The translations under genes and the position numbers were made by a program. DNA of 64,000 nt, from NCBI RefSeq assembly GCF_001586785.1, contig NZ_LUFH02000006.1, forward strand, positions 1 to 64,000, written 5' to 3'. Positions within the stretch are counted from its first letter, which is position 1; each line of letters starts with the position of its first letter. This DNA comes from Sphaerospermopsis aphanizomenoides BCCUSP55. GTDB lineage: Bacteria > Cyanobacteriota > Cyanobacteriia > Cyanobacteriales > Nostocaceae. A model generated the notes under the pieces. It saw only the letters and a program-made list of their open reading frames with translations. It was not told the origin of the DNA and ran no database searches. Positions 1-7,554 of this stretch are shown piece by piece.

Positions 1-57
1 GGCAGGGGAGGCAGGGGGAGAATAATCTATTACCTTTTGCCTTTTTTCTGTTACCTT

Positions 58-89
58 CTGTCACCTGTCACCTGTCACCTGTCACCTGT
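58..89. repeat. Heptamer repeat (GTCACCT)n at the trhO 3' end
   Basis: About four copies of the heptamer GTCACCT. Read on the minus strand (AGGTGAC) the array encodes the last residues and the TGA stop of trhO. The same heptamer recurs at seven other places in the window, nearly always at the 3' end of a minus-strand gene. Confidence 0.9.
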
Positions 90-970
90 AACTGATACTG
101 TTTCCATTTCTCCTGTTGTCGCGCTCTTTTTTCTGCTGTCAAGCTATCAAAACAGTGAGGACAGGAAATGCCTTCTTCATACTTGGGTGAGGTTTTGTCG
201 TCTTCCGCAATGGGATGTCCACAACAAAAGCATAATTCATAATTTCCCTCTTCTAAGCCGTGACGAACTGCAACTCGTTCATCAAAAACAAAACATTCTC
301 CTTCCCACAAACTTTCTTCGCTGGGTACTTCTTCTAAATATTTGAGAATGCCACCTTTGAGGTGATAAACTTCTTCAAAGCCTTGGTTAAGCATATAGGA
401 TGAGGCTTTTTCGCAACGAATTCCACCAGTACAAAATAAAGCGACTTTTTTATGTTTTTGAGGGTCTAGATTATTACTCACGTATTCCGGAAATTCTCTG
501 AATATTTGCGTTTGGGGATTTTCTGCCCTTTTGAAAGTACCAATACTGACTTCATAATCGTTACGAGTATCAATTACTGTCACTTCTGGGTCAGAAATTA
601 AATCATTCCATTCCTGCGGATTAACGTAAGTTCCGACTTTTTCATTGGGGTCAACTTCTGGTATTCCCAAAGTCACAATTTCTTTTTTTAACCGCACTTT
701 CATTTTGCCAAAGGGTTGGGTGTCTGTGTAAGATTCTTTATGTTCTAAATCTGCTAACCGTGAGTCACTACGCAGAAACGCTAAAACAGTATCAATAGAT
801 TGACGAGAACCAGCAATAGTCCCGTTAATTCCTTCCTTTGCTAGTAACAGTGTCCCCTTGATGTCTTGTTCCTGACAAAAAGACAATAAAGGTGCTTGTA
901 TTTCCACATAGTCAGGTAAACTGACAAATTTATACAGGGCAGCTACAACTAAAATATTTTTTGGTGTCAT
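68..970 (-). CDS. trhO: tRNA uridine(34) hydroxylase, rhodanese family (TrhO/YceA)
   Basis: Product of 300 residues. An N-terminal alpha/beta domain is followed by a rhodanese domain (about 120-220) with the active-site loop CTGGIRC; the likely catalytic Cys is residue 180. A C-terminal Cys cluster (CFCCGH, then CPHC, about 247-275) looks like a zinc site. In characterised TrhO proteins this family hydroxylates uridine 34 of certain tRNAs in an oxygen-dependent reaction, the first step to 5-methoxyuridine-type modifications. The ATG at 970 gives the expected N-terminus. The last residues, roughly QVTGDR, come from the heptamer repeat AGGTGAC that also supplies the stop, so the original C-terminus has probably been replaced. 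A tRNA gene lies upstream on the other strand. Function rests on family resemblance. Confidence 0.93.
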   Translation of the reverse strand: MTPKNILVVAALYKFVSLPDYVEIQAPLLSFCQEQDIKGTLLLAKEGINGTIAGSRQSIDTVLAFLRSDSRLADLEHKESYTDTQPFGKMKVRLKKEIVTLGIPEVDPNEKVGTYVNPQEWNDLISDPEVTVIDTRNDYEVSIGTFKRAENPQTQIFREFPEYVSNNLDPQKHKKVALFCTGGIRCEKASSYMLNQGFEEVYHLKGGILKYLEEVPSEESLWEGECFVFDERVAVRHGLEEGNYELCFCCGHPIAEDDKTSPKYEEGISCPHCFDSLTAEKRARQQEKWKQYQLQVTGDR

Positions 971-1096
971 ATATTTACAAACAAAGAATATTAGGGTATT
1001 ATGTTGTCAAGATTTAAAATTAACCTTTTTTTAGTAAAAAAAGAAGCACTTTAATTTTGAATTTTAGATTTTGAATTTTAGATTTTGAATTGTTAC

Positions 1097-1169
1097 GGGG
1101 GATTAGCTCAGTTGGTAGAGCGCCTGCTTTGCAAGCAGGATGTCAGCGGTTCGAGTCCGCTAACCTCCA
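1097..1169 (+). tRNA. tRNA-Ala (anticodon TGC)
   Basis: A 73-nt cloverleaf. The anticodon stem CCTGC/GCAGG encloses TTTGCAA, giving anticodon TGC. The D arm starts GCTC and the T arm reads AGCGG-TTCGAGT-CCGCT. The acceptor stem contains the G3:U70 pair that marks alanine tRNAs and has one A-A mismatch at pair 6-67. The discriminator base is A. The CCA-like end is only C71-C72-A73, so CCA is not fully encoded. The convergent methyltransferase gene ends at the next base. Confidence 0.96.
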
Positions 1170-1802
1170 TTAATCACGTCTAAACACTAGCGATAGGTTG
1201 TTGGCTGGCATCTGGTAAGTTTTGTGCAGAGTCAGATTTTCGTTTTTGGCTGCCTGTACCACATCCTCTAAATTACGCACTCCCCACTCTGGGTTTTGCG
1301 ACTTTAACGACTCATCAAAAGCCTCATTACTGGGTGCAGTATGTCCTCCGTTGACTTTGTAAGGCCCGTATAAATAAAGGATACCACCATAAGGAAGAAT
1401 CCGCCCAGCCCCAGCCATGAGTCCCAGACAAGCTGACCAAGGAGAAATATGAATCATGTTAATGTTGACTATGGCGACAATTGGCGAGTCAATTATTGCC
1501 TCCTGTTCTACTGGCCAAATTGGTGACTTTGCATCTAAATCTATTGGTGGGTAAAGATTATCACTTTGAATTTCCCCTGACCAAGCTGTAATACTATCGC
1601 GTAATGTAGGGTTGGGGTCAGAAGGTAGCCATTTCAGAGGTGCTAGACAGGGTGCAAAAAATACTGCGTGTTCTCCTGTCCCACTAGCGACTTCTAAAAC
1701 AGTTCCATTTGTCGGTAATACTTGTGAAAGTACCTGCAAAATGGGTTCACGGTTGCGCTGGGTTGCTGGTGCGAATTGTTTTTCGTCTGGTGTTGTGTTC
1801 AT
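1170..1802 (-). CDS. DUF938 family SAM-dependent methyltransferase
   Basis: Product of 210 residues, matching the usual length of the DUF938 family. The SAM-binding motif I is visible as VLEVASGTGEHA near residue 35, followed by a conserved core (NINMIHISPW, about 115-125) and GPYKVNG near 147. The fold is a class I methyltransferase. The substrate is unknown, and proteins of this family are widespread and uncharacterised. The stop codon sits directly beside the end of the convergent tRNA-Ala, leaving no room for a separate terminator. The start ATG at 1802 leaves about 107 bp to the divergent acyltransferase gene. Family assignment is good; specific function is not known. Confidence 0.88.
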   Translation of the reverse strand: MNTTPDEKQFAPATQRNREPILQVLSQVLPTNGTVLEVASGTGEHAVFFAPCLAPLKWLPSDPNPTLRDSITAWSGEIQSDNLYPPIDLDAKSPIWPVEQEAIIDSPIVAIVNINMIHISPWSACLGLMAGAGRILPYGGILYLYGPYKVNGGHTAPSNEAFDESLKSQNPEWGVRNLEDVVQAAKNENLTLHKTYQMPANNLSLVFRRD

Positions 1803-1909
1803 ATTCTTTTAGCATTTAGTATCATAATTAATCATAATTAAACCAACAGAATAAATCTCAAATCAACTGCTTTCTTTTTACTTTTTTCGCTACATTACAG
1901 GAGAAAAAC

Positions 1910-3319
1910 TTGCCAAAATCAATTCATTCCACCCAACCCCCACTAAAATTTATTCCCCCACGCTTTAATCCTCTGATACTCAAGTTTATGTCTTTGTTTC
2001 TGCCCTTTATTATGCGGGTGAGAACTAGACCTTGGCTACCGGCAGGTATTGTGAAAATTGAAGCTAAAAATGCTGAAAACTTAGCTAAATTATACCAGGA
2101 ATTTCAAGCAGGGAAAATTCGCTTTTTAATTGCCTTTCGGCATCCAGAAGTCGAAGATCCCTTAACTATGTTATATTTACTTTCTCGGATTGTTCCTAAA
2201 GTAGCGCGTGAACAAGGAATTTCCTTAAAATATCCAGTCCACAGTCATTTTATGTATGAAAGAGGAATGACATTATGGGCAGGAAATTGGTTAGGATGGT
2301 TATTCTCTAAAGTTGGTGGTGTACCTGTGCGTCGGGGGAGAAAAGTAGACAGAAACGCTATTCAAATGGTGCGAGATTTATTTGCCAATGCAAAAATGCC
2401 CATTGCGATCGCACCAGAAGGTGGTACAAATGGTCATAGTGGGATTGTCAGCCCTTTAGAACCGGGTGTAGCACAGTTAGGTTTTTGGTGTGTGGAAGAT
2501 TTACAAAAAGCTAACCGTCAGGAAACCGTTTTTATCATTCCTATTAGCATTAAATATAGTTACGTTAACCCACCTTGGTCAAAAATAGATTGGTTGTTAT
2601 CAAAATTAGAAGCTGATAGCGGTTTACCTGTTACAGAAATTAATCAAACTGGAAAGCAGCCAGAAGAAATTTTATATCAGCGGATTTTGTATTTAGCTGA
2701 ATATTTAATTACGGAAATGGAAGAATTTTATCACCGTTTCTATCATCGAGATTTACCAGCAATTACTTCTGAAGCAACTACACCAGCTAATGAGGTGTTA
2801 ATTACCAGATTACATCGGTTAATGGATACAGCATTACAAGTTTGTGAACAGTATTTTAATGTTCAGGCGCAAGGTAGTTTTATTGATAGATGTCGGCGGT
2901 TAGAAGAAGCTGGATGGAATTATATTTATCGTGATGATATAGCAGATATTAATAGTTTACCACCATTCAAACGTGGTCTTGCTGACTGGGTAGCAGAAGA
3001 AGCAGATTTGCGAATGCAGCACATGAGAATAGCAGAAAGTTTTGTGGCGGTTACTGCTAACTATATCCAAGAAAAACCCACAGCAGATAGATTTGCGGAA
3101 ACAATATTATTAATGTTTGATATGCTGTCTCGCATTAAAGATTCAACCTTGCCCGGAAGACCACGTTTAGGTTTAAAACAAGCAATGATTAACGTAGGTG
3201 AACCGATTTGTGTCACTGAAAGATGGGAAGCTTGTCAAGGCAATAAACAGGCTTCAAGACAAGGAGTAAGTGATTTGACAAAGGATTTATTTGTGGCATT
3301 AGAGGAGTTGATTAAATAA
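1910..3319 (+). CDS. 1-acyl-glycerol-3-phosphate acyltransferase-like protein (PlsC superfamily)
   Basis: Product of 469 residues. The catalytic HX4D box is HPEVED (H78, D83). A second acyltransferase motif, APEGGTNG, lies near residue 170, and ISIKYSY around 215 probably ends the domain. The C-terminal half (about 230-469) is helical and not part of a minimal PlsC, so this is a long cyanobacterial variant. Hydrophobic stretches near the N-terminus fit a membrane-associated enzyme. Translation most likely starts at TTG 1910, because AGGAGA sits about 5 nt upstream and no better ATG precedes the domain. The expected role is acyl transfer to a lysophospholipid or related glycerolipid; the substrate cannot be read from sequence. 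It converges on the thioesterase gene across a heptamer repeat. Confidence 0.85.
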   Translation: MPKSIHSTQPPLKFIPPRFNPLILKFMSLFLPFIMRVRTRPWLPAGIVKIEAKNAENLAKLYQEFQAGKIRFLIAFRHPEVEDPLTMLYLLSRIVPKVAREQGISLKYPVHSHFMYERGMTLWAGNWLGWLFSKVGGVPVRRGRKVDRNAIQMVRDLFANAKMPIAIAPEGGTNGHSGIVSPLEPGVAQLGFWCVEDLQKANRQETVFIIPISIKYSYVNPPWSKIDWLLSKLEADSGLPVTEINQTGKQPEEILYQRILYLAEYLITEMEEFYHRFYHRDLPAITSEATTPANEVLITRLHRLMDTALQVCEQYFNVQAQGSFIDRCRRLEEAGWNYIYRDDIADINSLPPFKRGLADWVAEEADLRMQHMRIAESFVAVTANYIQEKPTADRFAETILLMFDMLSRIKDSTLPGRPRLGLKQAMINVGEPICVTERWEACQGNKQASRQGVSDLTKDLFVALEELIK

Positions 3320-3367
3320 GGTGTGGAGAAGCAGCGGTGCAGGGGAGAATAATCTCTTTCTTGCCTT

Positions 3368-3425
3368 CTGTCACCTGTCACCTGTCACCTGTCACCTGTC
3401 ACCTGTCACCTGTCACCTGTCACCT
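3368..3425. repeat. Heptamer repeat (GTCACCT), eight copies
   Basis: The longest run of this heptamer in the window. It lies between two convergent genes and encodes the Gly-Asp-Arg end and TGA stop of the minus-strand thioesterase. Confidence 0.93.
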
Positions 3426-4165
3426 AATATATCAGATATACTTTTCAATAAACCATTTTGATTTTGATTTGAATTAATAAAAAAGTGATTACCTTCAAAC
3501 ATTTGTAAAGAAAAAGCTGCTGTTGTATGTTCTTTCCATGCTTCTAGTTCATAATCAGCAAAGGTTGGATCTTGCAACCCACCAAATACGCTAATAGGAA
3601 AATCAAATGGTGGTTGATGTGTGTAAATATAAGTCTCTAACACCGTAAAATCAGCCCGCAGAATTGGCAAAAAAACTGCGATAATATCTTGATTTGCTGT
3701 CACTTCATCAGGAGTGCCATTATAATTAAGAATTTCTTGCCAAAACTCTGCATCTGGTAAGTTGTAAATTTTTCTTTTTGTGGGAGAAACTTGTGGTGCA
3801 TTGCGAGCAGATATAAATAGATGTAATGGAGTAAAATTATAATCTGACCGCAATAAACGAGTTAATTCAAAACTCACCAGTCCACCCATACTATGACCAA
3901 AAATTGCAAAAGGTTTATCTAAATAGGGAATGAGATTTTCTGCTATTTCCTGAACTAAAGGCTGCATTTTTGTGTAAAGAGGTAGTCGCATTTGTCTTCC
4001 CCTTCCTGGAAGTTCTATGGGACACACTTCGATAGTTGGAGGTAAATTTTTAGGCCAGGTGCGAAATATTGTCGCGCTACCACCTGCGTAGGGTAAACAG
4101 AATAAGCGTAATTTGGCGTTGGGGTTGGGTTTGGGACAAGTTACCCAGGAGTTGAAAGTGGTCAT
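3413..4165 (-). CDS. Type II thioesterase (GrsT family alpha/beta hydrolase)
   Basis: Product of 250 residues, the usual size for stand-alone thioesterases of polyketide and non-ribosomal peptide pathways. The nucleophile elbow is GHSMGG (Ser92). The triad is probably completed by an Asp in GLQDPTF (about 197) and the His in GNHFFIN (about 228). The N-terminal LFCLPYAGGSA motif is typical. Such enzymes remove misprimed acyl groups from carrier proteins. No modular synthase lies beside it; the nearest carrier protein in the window is the ACP of the 29-kb acyl cluster, and any link to it is inference. The last three residues, GDR, and the stop come from the AGGTGAC repeat. A short second copy of its start lies about 320 bp upstream. 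Confidence 0.9.
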   Translation of the reverse strand: MTTFNSWVTCPKPNPNAKLRLFCLPYAGGSATIFRTWPKNLPPTIEVCPIELPGRGRQMRLPLYTKMQPLVQEIAENLIPYLDKPFAIFGHSMGGLVSFELTRLLRSDYNFTPLHLFISARNAPQVSPTKRKIYNLPDAEFWQEILNYNGTPDEVTANQDIIAVFLPILRADFTVLETYIYTHQPPFDFPISVFGGLQDPTFADYELEAWKEHTTAAFSLQMFEGNHFFINSNQNQNGLLKSISDILGDR

Positions 4166-4274
4166 AGTGAAGTTGTTTATAATTGCCAGAGATTTCCCAA
4201 AAATTGGTACACTCCCAATCTAATATATGATTAAATGTATCCCAGATTTAAAAGTAAAATAAGTAAAATCCTTC

Positions 4275-4447
4275 ATGCGTCGGGACTCTATTTTTTACAA
4301 ACTGTTTCAACAATCTCCCACTTTACTATTTGAATTGTTGAAAAATCCACCAATAAATGCATTGTTTTGGAAGATTTGAGTGAAGCACTGTTAGATTTTA
4401 ACAGTTTAGCTGATTTGTCATCTTGGCTAGAGGCGCAAATCAATTAA
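4275..4447 (+). pseudogene. Collapsed Rpn/DUF2887 family nuclease gene with DUF4351 tail
   Basis: Two pieces of one gene are joined with most of the middle missing. From ATG 4275 the reading MRRDSIFYKLFQQSPTLLFE matches the N-terminus of the cyanobacterial DUF2887 (Rpn-family putative transposase/nuclease) proteins and stops at TGA 4377. In another frame, about 4364-4447 reads LEDLSEALLDFNSLADLSSW and ends in a stop, matching the DUF4351 tail of the same family. Full-length members have roughly 250-300 residues, so about 200 codons have been lost. No product is expected. The assignment is from remembered family consensus. Confidence 0.7.
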
Positions 4448-4449
4448 TA

Positions 4450-4490
4450 GGATCAGTTACCCACGAGTTAAAGGTGGTTTTGGTGGTCAT
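4450..4490 (-). pseudogene. Fragment duplicating the start of the thioesterase gene
   Basis: On the minus strand this stretch begins ATG and reads MTTKTTFNSWVTD, nearly the same as the start MTTFNSWVTC of the thioesterase ending at 3413. Homology stops after about 12 codons, where the Rpn-family remnant begins. It is either the 5' scar of a second thioesterase gene or a short local duplication. No coding function is expected. Confidence 0.65.
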
Positions 4491-4558
4491 AATGGGGTTT
4501 AATGTAGTAATAAGAATATTTAAATAGATTTTTTAGGCATATTCACTGACTCCCTATT

Positions 4559-6241
4559 ATGACAGGATTTGAACATCTGCCAGCCCCACTTGTTACCGCT
4601 GTAGTTGCTCCCATTGTGAAAACTGTCTGGGACATTATTACCAGATTAGGTCAAAATTTAACTGAAGAAGCAAAAAATGCCATTCCTACAGCTTGCGGGA
4701 AATATGAAAATAAATATAGAGAACGACACGGCATTCTCAAAGTATTGATAATGCGTGAACCTGTTAAGTTAGAGTCAGTCTATACAGCAGTGCAGTTTCT
4801 AAATGATGATGCTATCAGTAGTTTTGAATCTATCGAGAAATTAGAAGAATCATATCGTAAAGCAGAAAGCCGCAGGTTTAATTCTCAAGATTGTAAAAAA
4901 CCAGGAATTAAAGTTGCCAATGAAAAACCGTATTTGATGGTTCTGGGTCAACAAGGTGCAGGTAAGTCCACATTTTTAAGAAAGATAGGATTAGAAGAAA
5001 TCAAAGGTACACAAGGAGAATTTAAACATGACCGCATTCCTGTTTTTATCGAATTAAAGAGGTTTGCATCTAGCGAGATTAATATTGAAAAATTTATTAT
5101 TGAAGAATTTGATATTTGTGGTTTTCCCTTCCCAGAACAGGTTACGGCTAAAGCGTTAGAACAAGGTAAATTATTAATTCTTTTGGATGGGTTAGATGAA
5201 GTTCCAAATCAAAACTTAAATGAAGTTATAAATAAAATTCAAAGCTTTGTTGATAAGTATCATGAAAATCGCTTTATAATTTCCTGTCGTATAGCCGCTT
5301 ATCGCAATAATTTTCAACGGTTTACTGATGTGGCTATGGCTGATTTTGATGATGAACAAATTCAGCAATTTATAAAGAATTGGTTTCATGGAGAAAGTGA
5401 TCAACAGGCGAAAACAGGGGATAAATGTTGGGAATTATTGCAAAAGCCAGAAAATGAAGCTGCAAAAGAGTTGGCACACACCCCTTTATTGTTGACTTTT
5501 CTTTGTTTAGTTTATGACCGTTCCCAAAATTTTCCCAATAATCGCAGTGTGCTATATAAAAAAGCTTTGCGGATATTATTAGAAGAATGGGCATCTGAAA
5601 AGCGAATCTTACGAGATGAAATTTATCAAGGACTGCATACAGAATTAGAAGAGTTATTACTTTCAGAAATTGCCTATACAGGTTTTGAATCTAATCACCT
5701 GTTTTTCTCCCAACGGGAAATTGTTGAACAAATTAAAAAATTTCTAGCAAGTAACCTGAATGCACCACAGCATTTAGATGGCGAAAAAGTTTTAAATGCC
5801 ATTGCAGTGCAACAAGGAATTTTAGTAGAACGAGCAGAAGATGTATTTTCATTTTCTCATTTAACACTACAGGAATATTTAACGGCACAATATATTGATG
5901 ATCATCGCATAGTTGAAAAATTAGTCACTGAACACCTGACAGATGAACGCTGGAAAGAGGTATTTTTATTAGTTGCTGGGGTAATGCGGGGTGGTGCCGA
6001 TGATTTGTTGTTATTGATGGAAAAGGAAGCACAAAAATATATCAATACCGATAAACTACGAAATTTATTAAGTTGGGCGGAAGAAGTCACAGTAGGATCT
6101 CAAGGTGATTATAAACCAGTTGGGAAACGTGCAGCCGCAATTGCTTGTGGTTTTGTCAATATTAATGCAATAAAAAAGAACATAACAAAAGAGGGGGCTG
6201 AAGGTATTCAGATTCCTATTGCTAAGCTGTTGTGCATTTAA
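4559..6241 (+). CDS. NACHT-domain NTPase, 3' truncated by an insertion
   Basis: Product of 560 residues. A helical N-terminal region (1-120) precedes a NACHT NTPase domain with Walker A GQQGAGKS (130-137) and Walker B LLILLDGLDEVP (about 205-216). The downstream FSHLTLQEYLTAQYI segment (about 430) is the usual winged-helix end of bacterial NACHT modules. Bacterial NACHT proteins (STAND class) include antiphage sensors, in which a C-terminal sensor follows the NTPase. Here the frame stops soon after GAEGIQIPIAKL, inside a roughly 100-bp inverted-repeat element at 6223-6325. The probable missing C-terminus is the separate reading frame at 6343-6861. The gene is likely inactive or expressed as a truncated NTPase. 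A defence role is inference from the family. Confidence 0.82.
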   Translation: MTGFEHLPAPLVTAVVAPIVKTVWDIITRLGQNLTEEAKNAIPTACGKYENKYRERHGILKVLIMREPVKLESVYTAVQFLNDDAISSFESIEKLEESYRKAESRRFNSQDCKKPGIKVANEKPYLMVLGQQGAGKSTFLRKIGLEEIKGTQGEFKHDRIPVFIELKRFASSEINIEKFIIEEFDICGFPFPEQVTAKALEQGKLLILLDGLDEVPNQNLNEVINKIQSFVDKYHENRFIISCRIAAYRNNFQRFTDVAMADFDDEQIQQFIKNWFHGESDQQAKTGDKCWELLQKPENEAAKELAHTPLLLTFLCLVYDRSQNFPNNRSVLYKKALRILLEEWASEKRILRDEIYQGLHTELEELLLSEIAYTGFESNHLFFSQREIVEQIKKFLASNLNAPQHLDGEKVLNAIAVQQGILVERAEDVFSFSHLTLQEYLTAQYIDDHRIVEKLVTEHLTDERWKEVFLLVAGVMRGGADDLLLLMEKEAQKYINTDKLRNLLSWAEEVTVGSQGDYKPVGKRAAAIACGFVNINAIKKNITKEGAEGIQIPIAKLLCI

Positions 6242-6325
6242 TTTGTATAATTCTGGCGGGCAAGATACCCACCCCACAAGACTTAACCATTTTAGGATTA
6301 TAAACTTTAGGTGCGTAACAGCTTA
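6223..6325. mobile_element. MITE-like inverted-repeat element inside the NACHT gene
   Basis: The ends are imperfect inverted repeats about 30 bp long: TAAGCTGTTGTGCATTTAA at the left, and at the right, read in reverse complement, TTAAGCTGTTACGCACCTAA. Both arms continue to TATAA. No coding capacity. The element introduces a stop and a frame change between two halves of a NACHT gene. A target duplication is not clear. Confidence 0.6.
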
Positions 6326-6342
6326 ATGCTTATCTCTATTCC

Positions 6343-6861
6343 ATGCCAGTCAGTATCGCTGGTTATTATGATATTCCTATTCAGGAAATTATCAATTATT
6401 TCAAAATACGTCTCTCTAGCTATGCTCATGCAAATTTAAACTTTAGTAGCGACACCAAAACCAAAATTAAAATTTTCGCACAATTATACATTCAATCTGT
6501 GGCAACAACTAACGAAATTAAAAAGCTAGAAATTTTTAGTTGTCTTAATCTTGATGTTTTGATTAAGCGATTTAAATCTACAGAAGAACTAGTGACTGAA
6601 AGTAAGCAAGTAGAAGAAATGGATTTGACATTGATAGAAGAAATAGGTCAGTTCATAATTGGGTATATCCATGAAAATTGGTTAGCTTTTTTCAATCTCA
6701 CTTTAGAAATAGTTGATTTATCTGAGGAAGAAATAACAGCATTCAGTAATTATCTCTACGCTAATTATCTAATGATTAAATGTAAATATGCTGCGGTGCG
6801 GGTGTCTCCTACAACCTGGGAAGAAATAGAGGGGAGGATGTTGTTACCTCCAGATAATTGA
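6343..6861 (+). pseudogene. Separated C-terminal part of the NACHT protein
   Basis: Reads 172 residues. The start YDIPIQEIINYF and the end AAVRVSPTTWEEIEGRMLLP resemble the C-terminal region of long cyanobacterial NACHT proteins, as I remember them. It sits right after the insertion element, and its frame differs by one from that of the upstream NACHT ORF. In-frame ATG at 6343 could start an independent small protein, but no Shine-Dalgarno sequence is visible. Best read as the detached sensor end of the gene at 4559-6241. The alternative is a separate small protein. Confidence 0.6.
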
Positions 6862-6901
6862 GGGATAATAGGAAATAGGAATATAAACTACTAAAAACTT
6901 T

Positions 6902-7144
6902 ATGACTTCATTACAACAAGTTCTGAAAAAGAAAACTCTCACCTTAACAGCAATTTTGTATTGGGAGGATGATGTTTACGTTGCCGAATGTCCAGAGGTG
7001 GGAACTGCTAGTCAGGGAGAGACGATAGAAGAAGCTATTGCTAATTTGCAGGAAGCAACAGAACTGTATTTAGAGGAATTTCCGCTGTCTGAAAATGCAC
7101 CTCGTCGGTTACTGACTACATTTGAGGTGGCTACCAGTGCCTAA
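6902..7144 (+). CDS. hicB: HicB family antitoxin
   Basis: Product of 80 residues. The partial RNase H-like fold of HicB is recognisable from TAILYWEDDVYVAECPEVG and the following ASQGETIEEAIANLQEA segment, which form the beta-beta-alpha core. HicB neutralises the HicA mRNA interferase and usually represses the operon. The hicA start lies inside the last codons of this gene, an arrangement that couples their translation. Antitoxin-first order is common in cyanobacteria. The pair follows the broken NACHT gene and sits in the accessory patch of the window. Confidence 0.88.
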   Translation: MTSLQQVLKKKTLTLTAILYWEDDVYVAECPEVGTASQGETIEEAIANLQEATELYLEEFPLSENAPRRLLTTFEVATSA

Positions 7145-7388
7145 ATTACCGAGAATTAAACCCTCTGAGGTTATTTATGTTCTGCAACGTTTAGGCTTTG
7201 TCCAGGTCAGACAACGAGGAAGTCATGTAATTTTAAAAAAACAATTTGTACAGGAAGACGAGGAACAGAAAATCATCGAAGTTGGTTGTGTTGTACCATT
7301 ACATAACAAAACTGTAGCCGTAGGAACACTCAAAAGTATTCTCAATCAAGCTGGAGTTTCTGTTGAGGAGTTTCTAGAAAATCTCTAA
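7137..7388 (+). CDS. hicA: HicA family mRNA interferase toxin
   Basis: Product of about 83 residues from GTG 7137. This start is preferred to the further upstream ATG at 7122 because it gives the typical HicA beginning MPKLPRIKPSEVIYVLQRLGF and an 8-nt overlap with hicB. The double-stranded-RNA-binding-like fold and catalytic His are visible in RQRGSHVILKK. HicA toxins cleave mRNA when free of HicB. The final segment KIIEVGCVVPLHNKTVAVGTLKSIL matches the family. A hairpin terminator follows at 7458. Confidence 0.9.
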   Translation: MPKLPRIKPSEVIYVLQRLGFVQVRQRGSHVILKKQFVQEDEEQKIIEVGCVVPLHNKTVAVGTLKSILNQAGVSVEEFLENL

Positions 7389-7457
7389 AAAAGCCTTAAT
7401 GGTTAATTCCTAAAGTTTCTATCCCTCTACGTTTAGGTGAACAGACATAGAAGGTAA

Positions 7458-7484
7458 CTGGGGAATCATACCCCAGCAATTTTT
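7458..7484 (+). terminator. Hairpin terminator after hicBA
   Basis: A 6-bp stem CTGGGG/CCCCAG with a 7-nt loop is followed by CAATTTTT. It lies about 70 bp after hicA. The alkaline phosphatase gene is convergent, so the hairpin may serve the plus strand only. Confidence 0.6.
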
Positions 7485-7554
7485 GGCTTTTATTTTTCTA
7501 CTTTCAACAGATGATAAAACGTAGACAGTAAAACCCTTTTAACTCTGTCACCTG

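Noticed and set aside
37-345. A 102-residue plus-strand frame opposite trhO
   Set aside because: It starts in heptamer repeats and is antisense to a well-supported gene.
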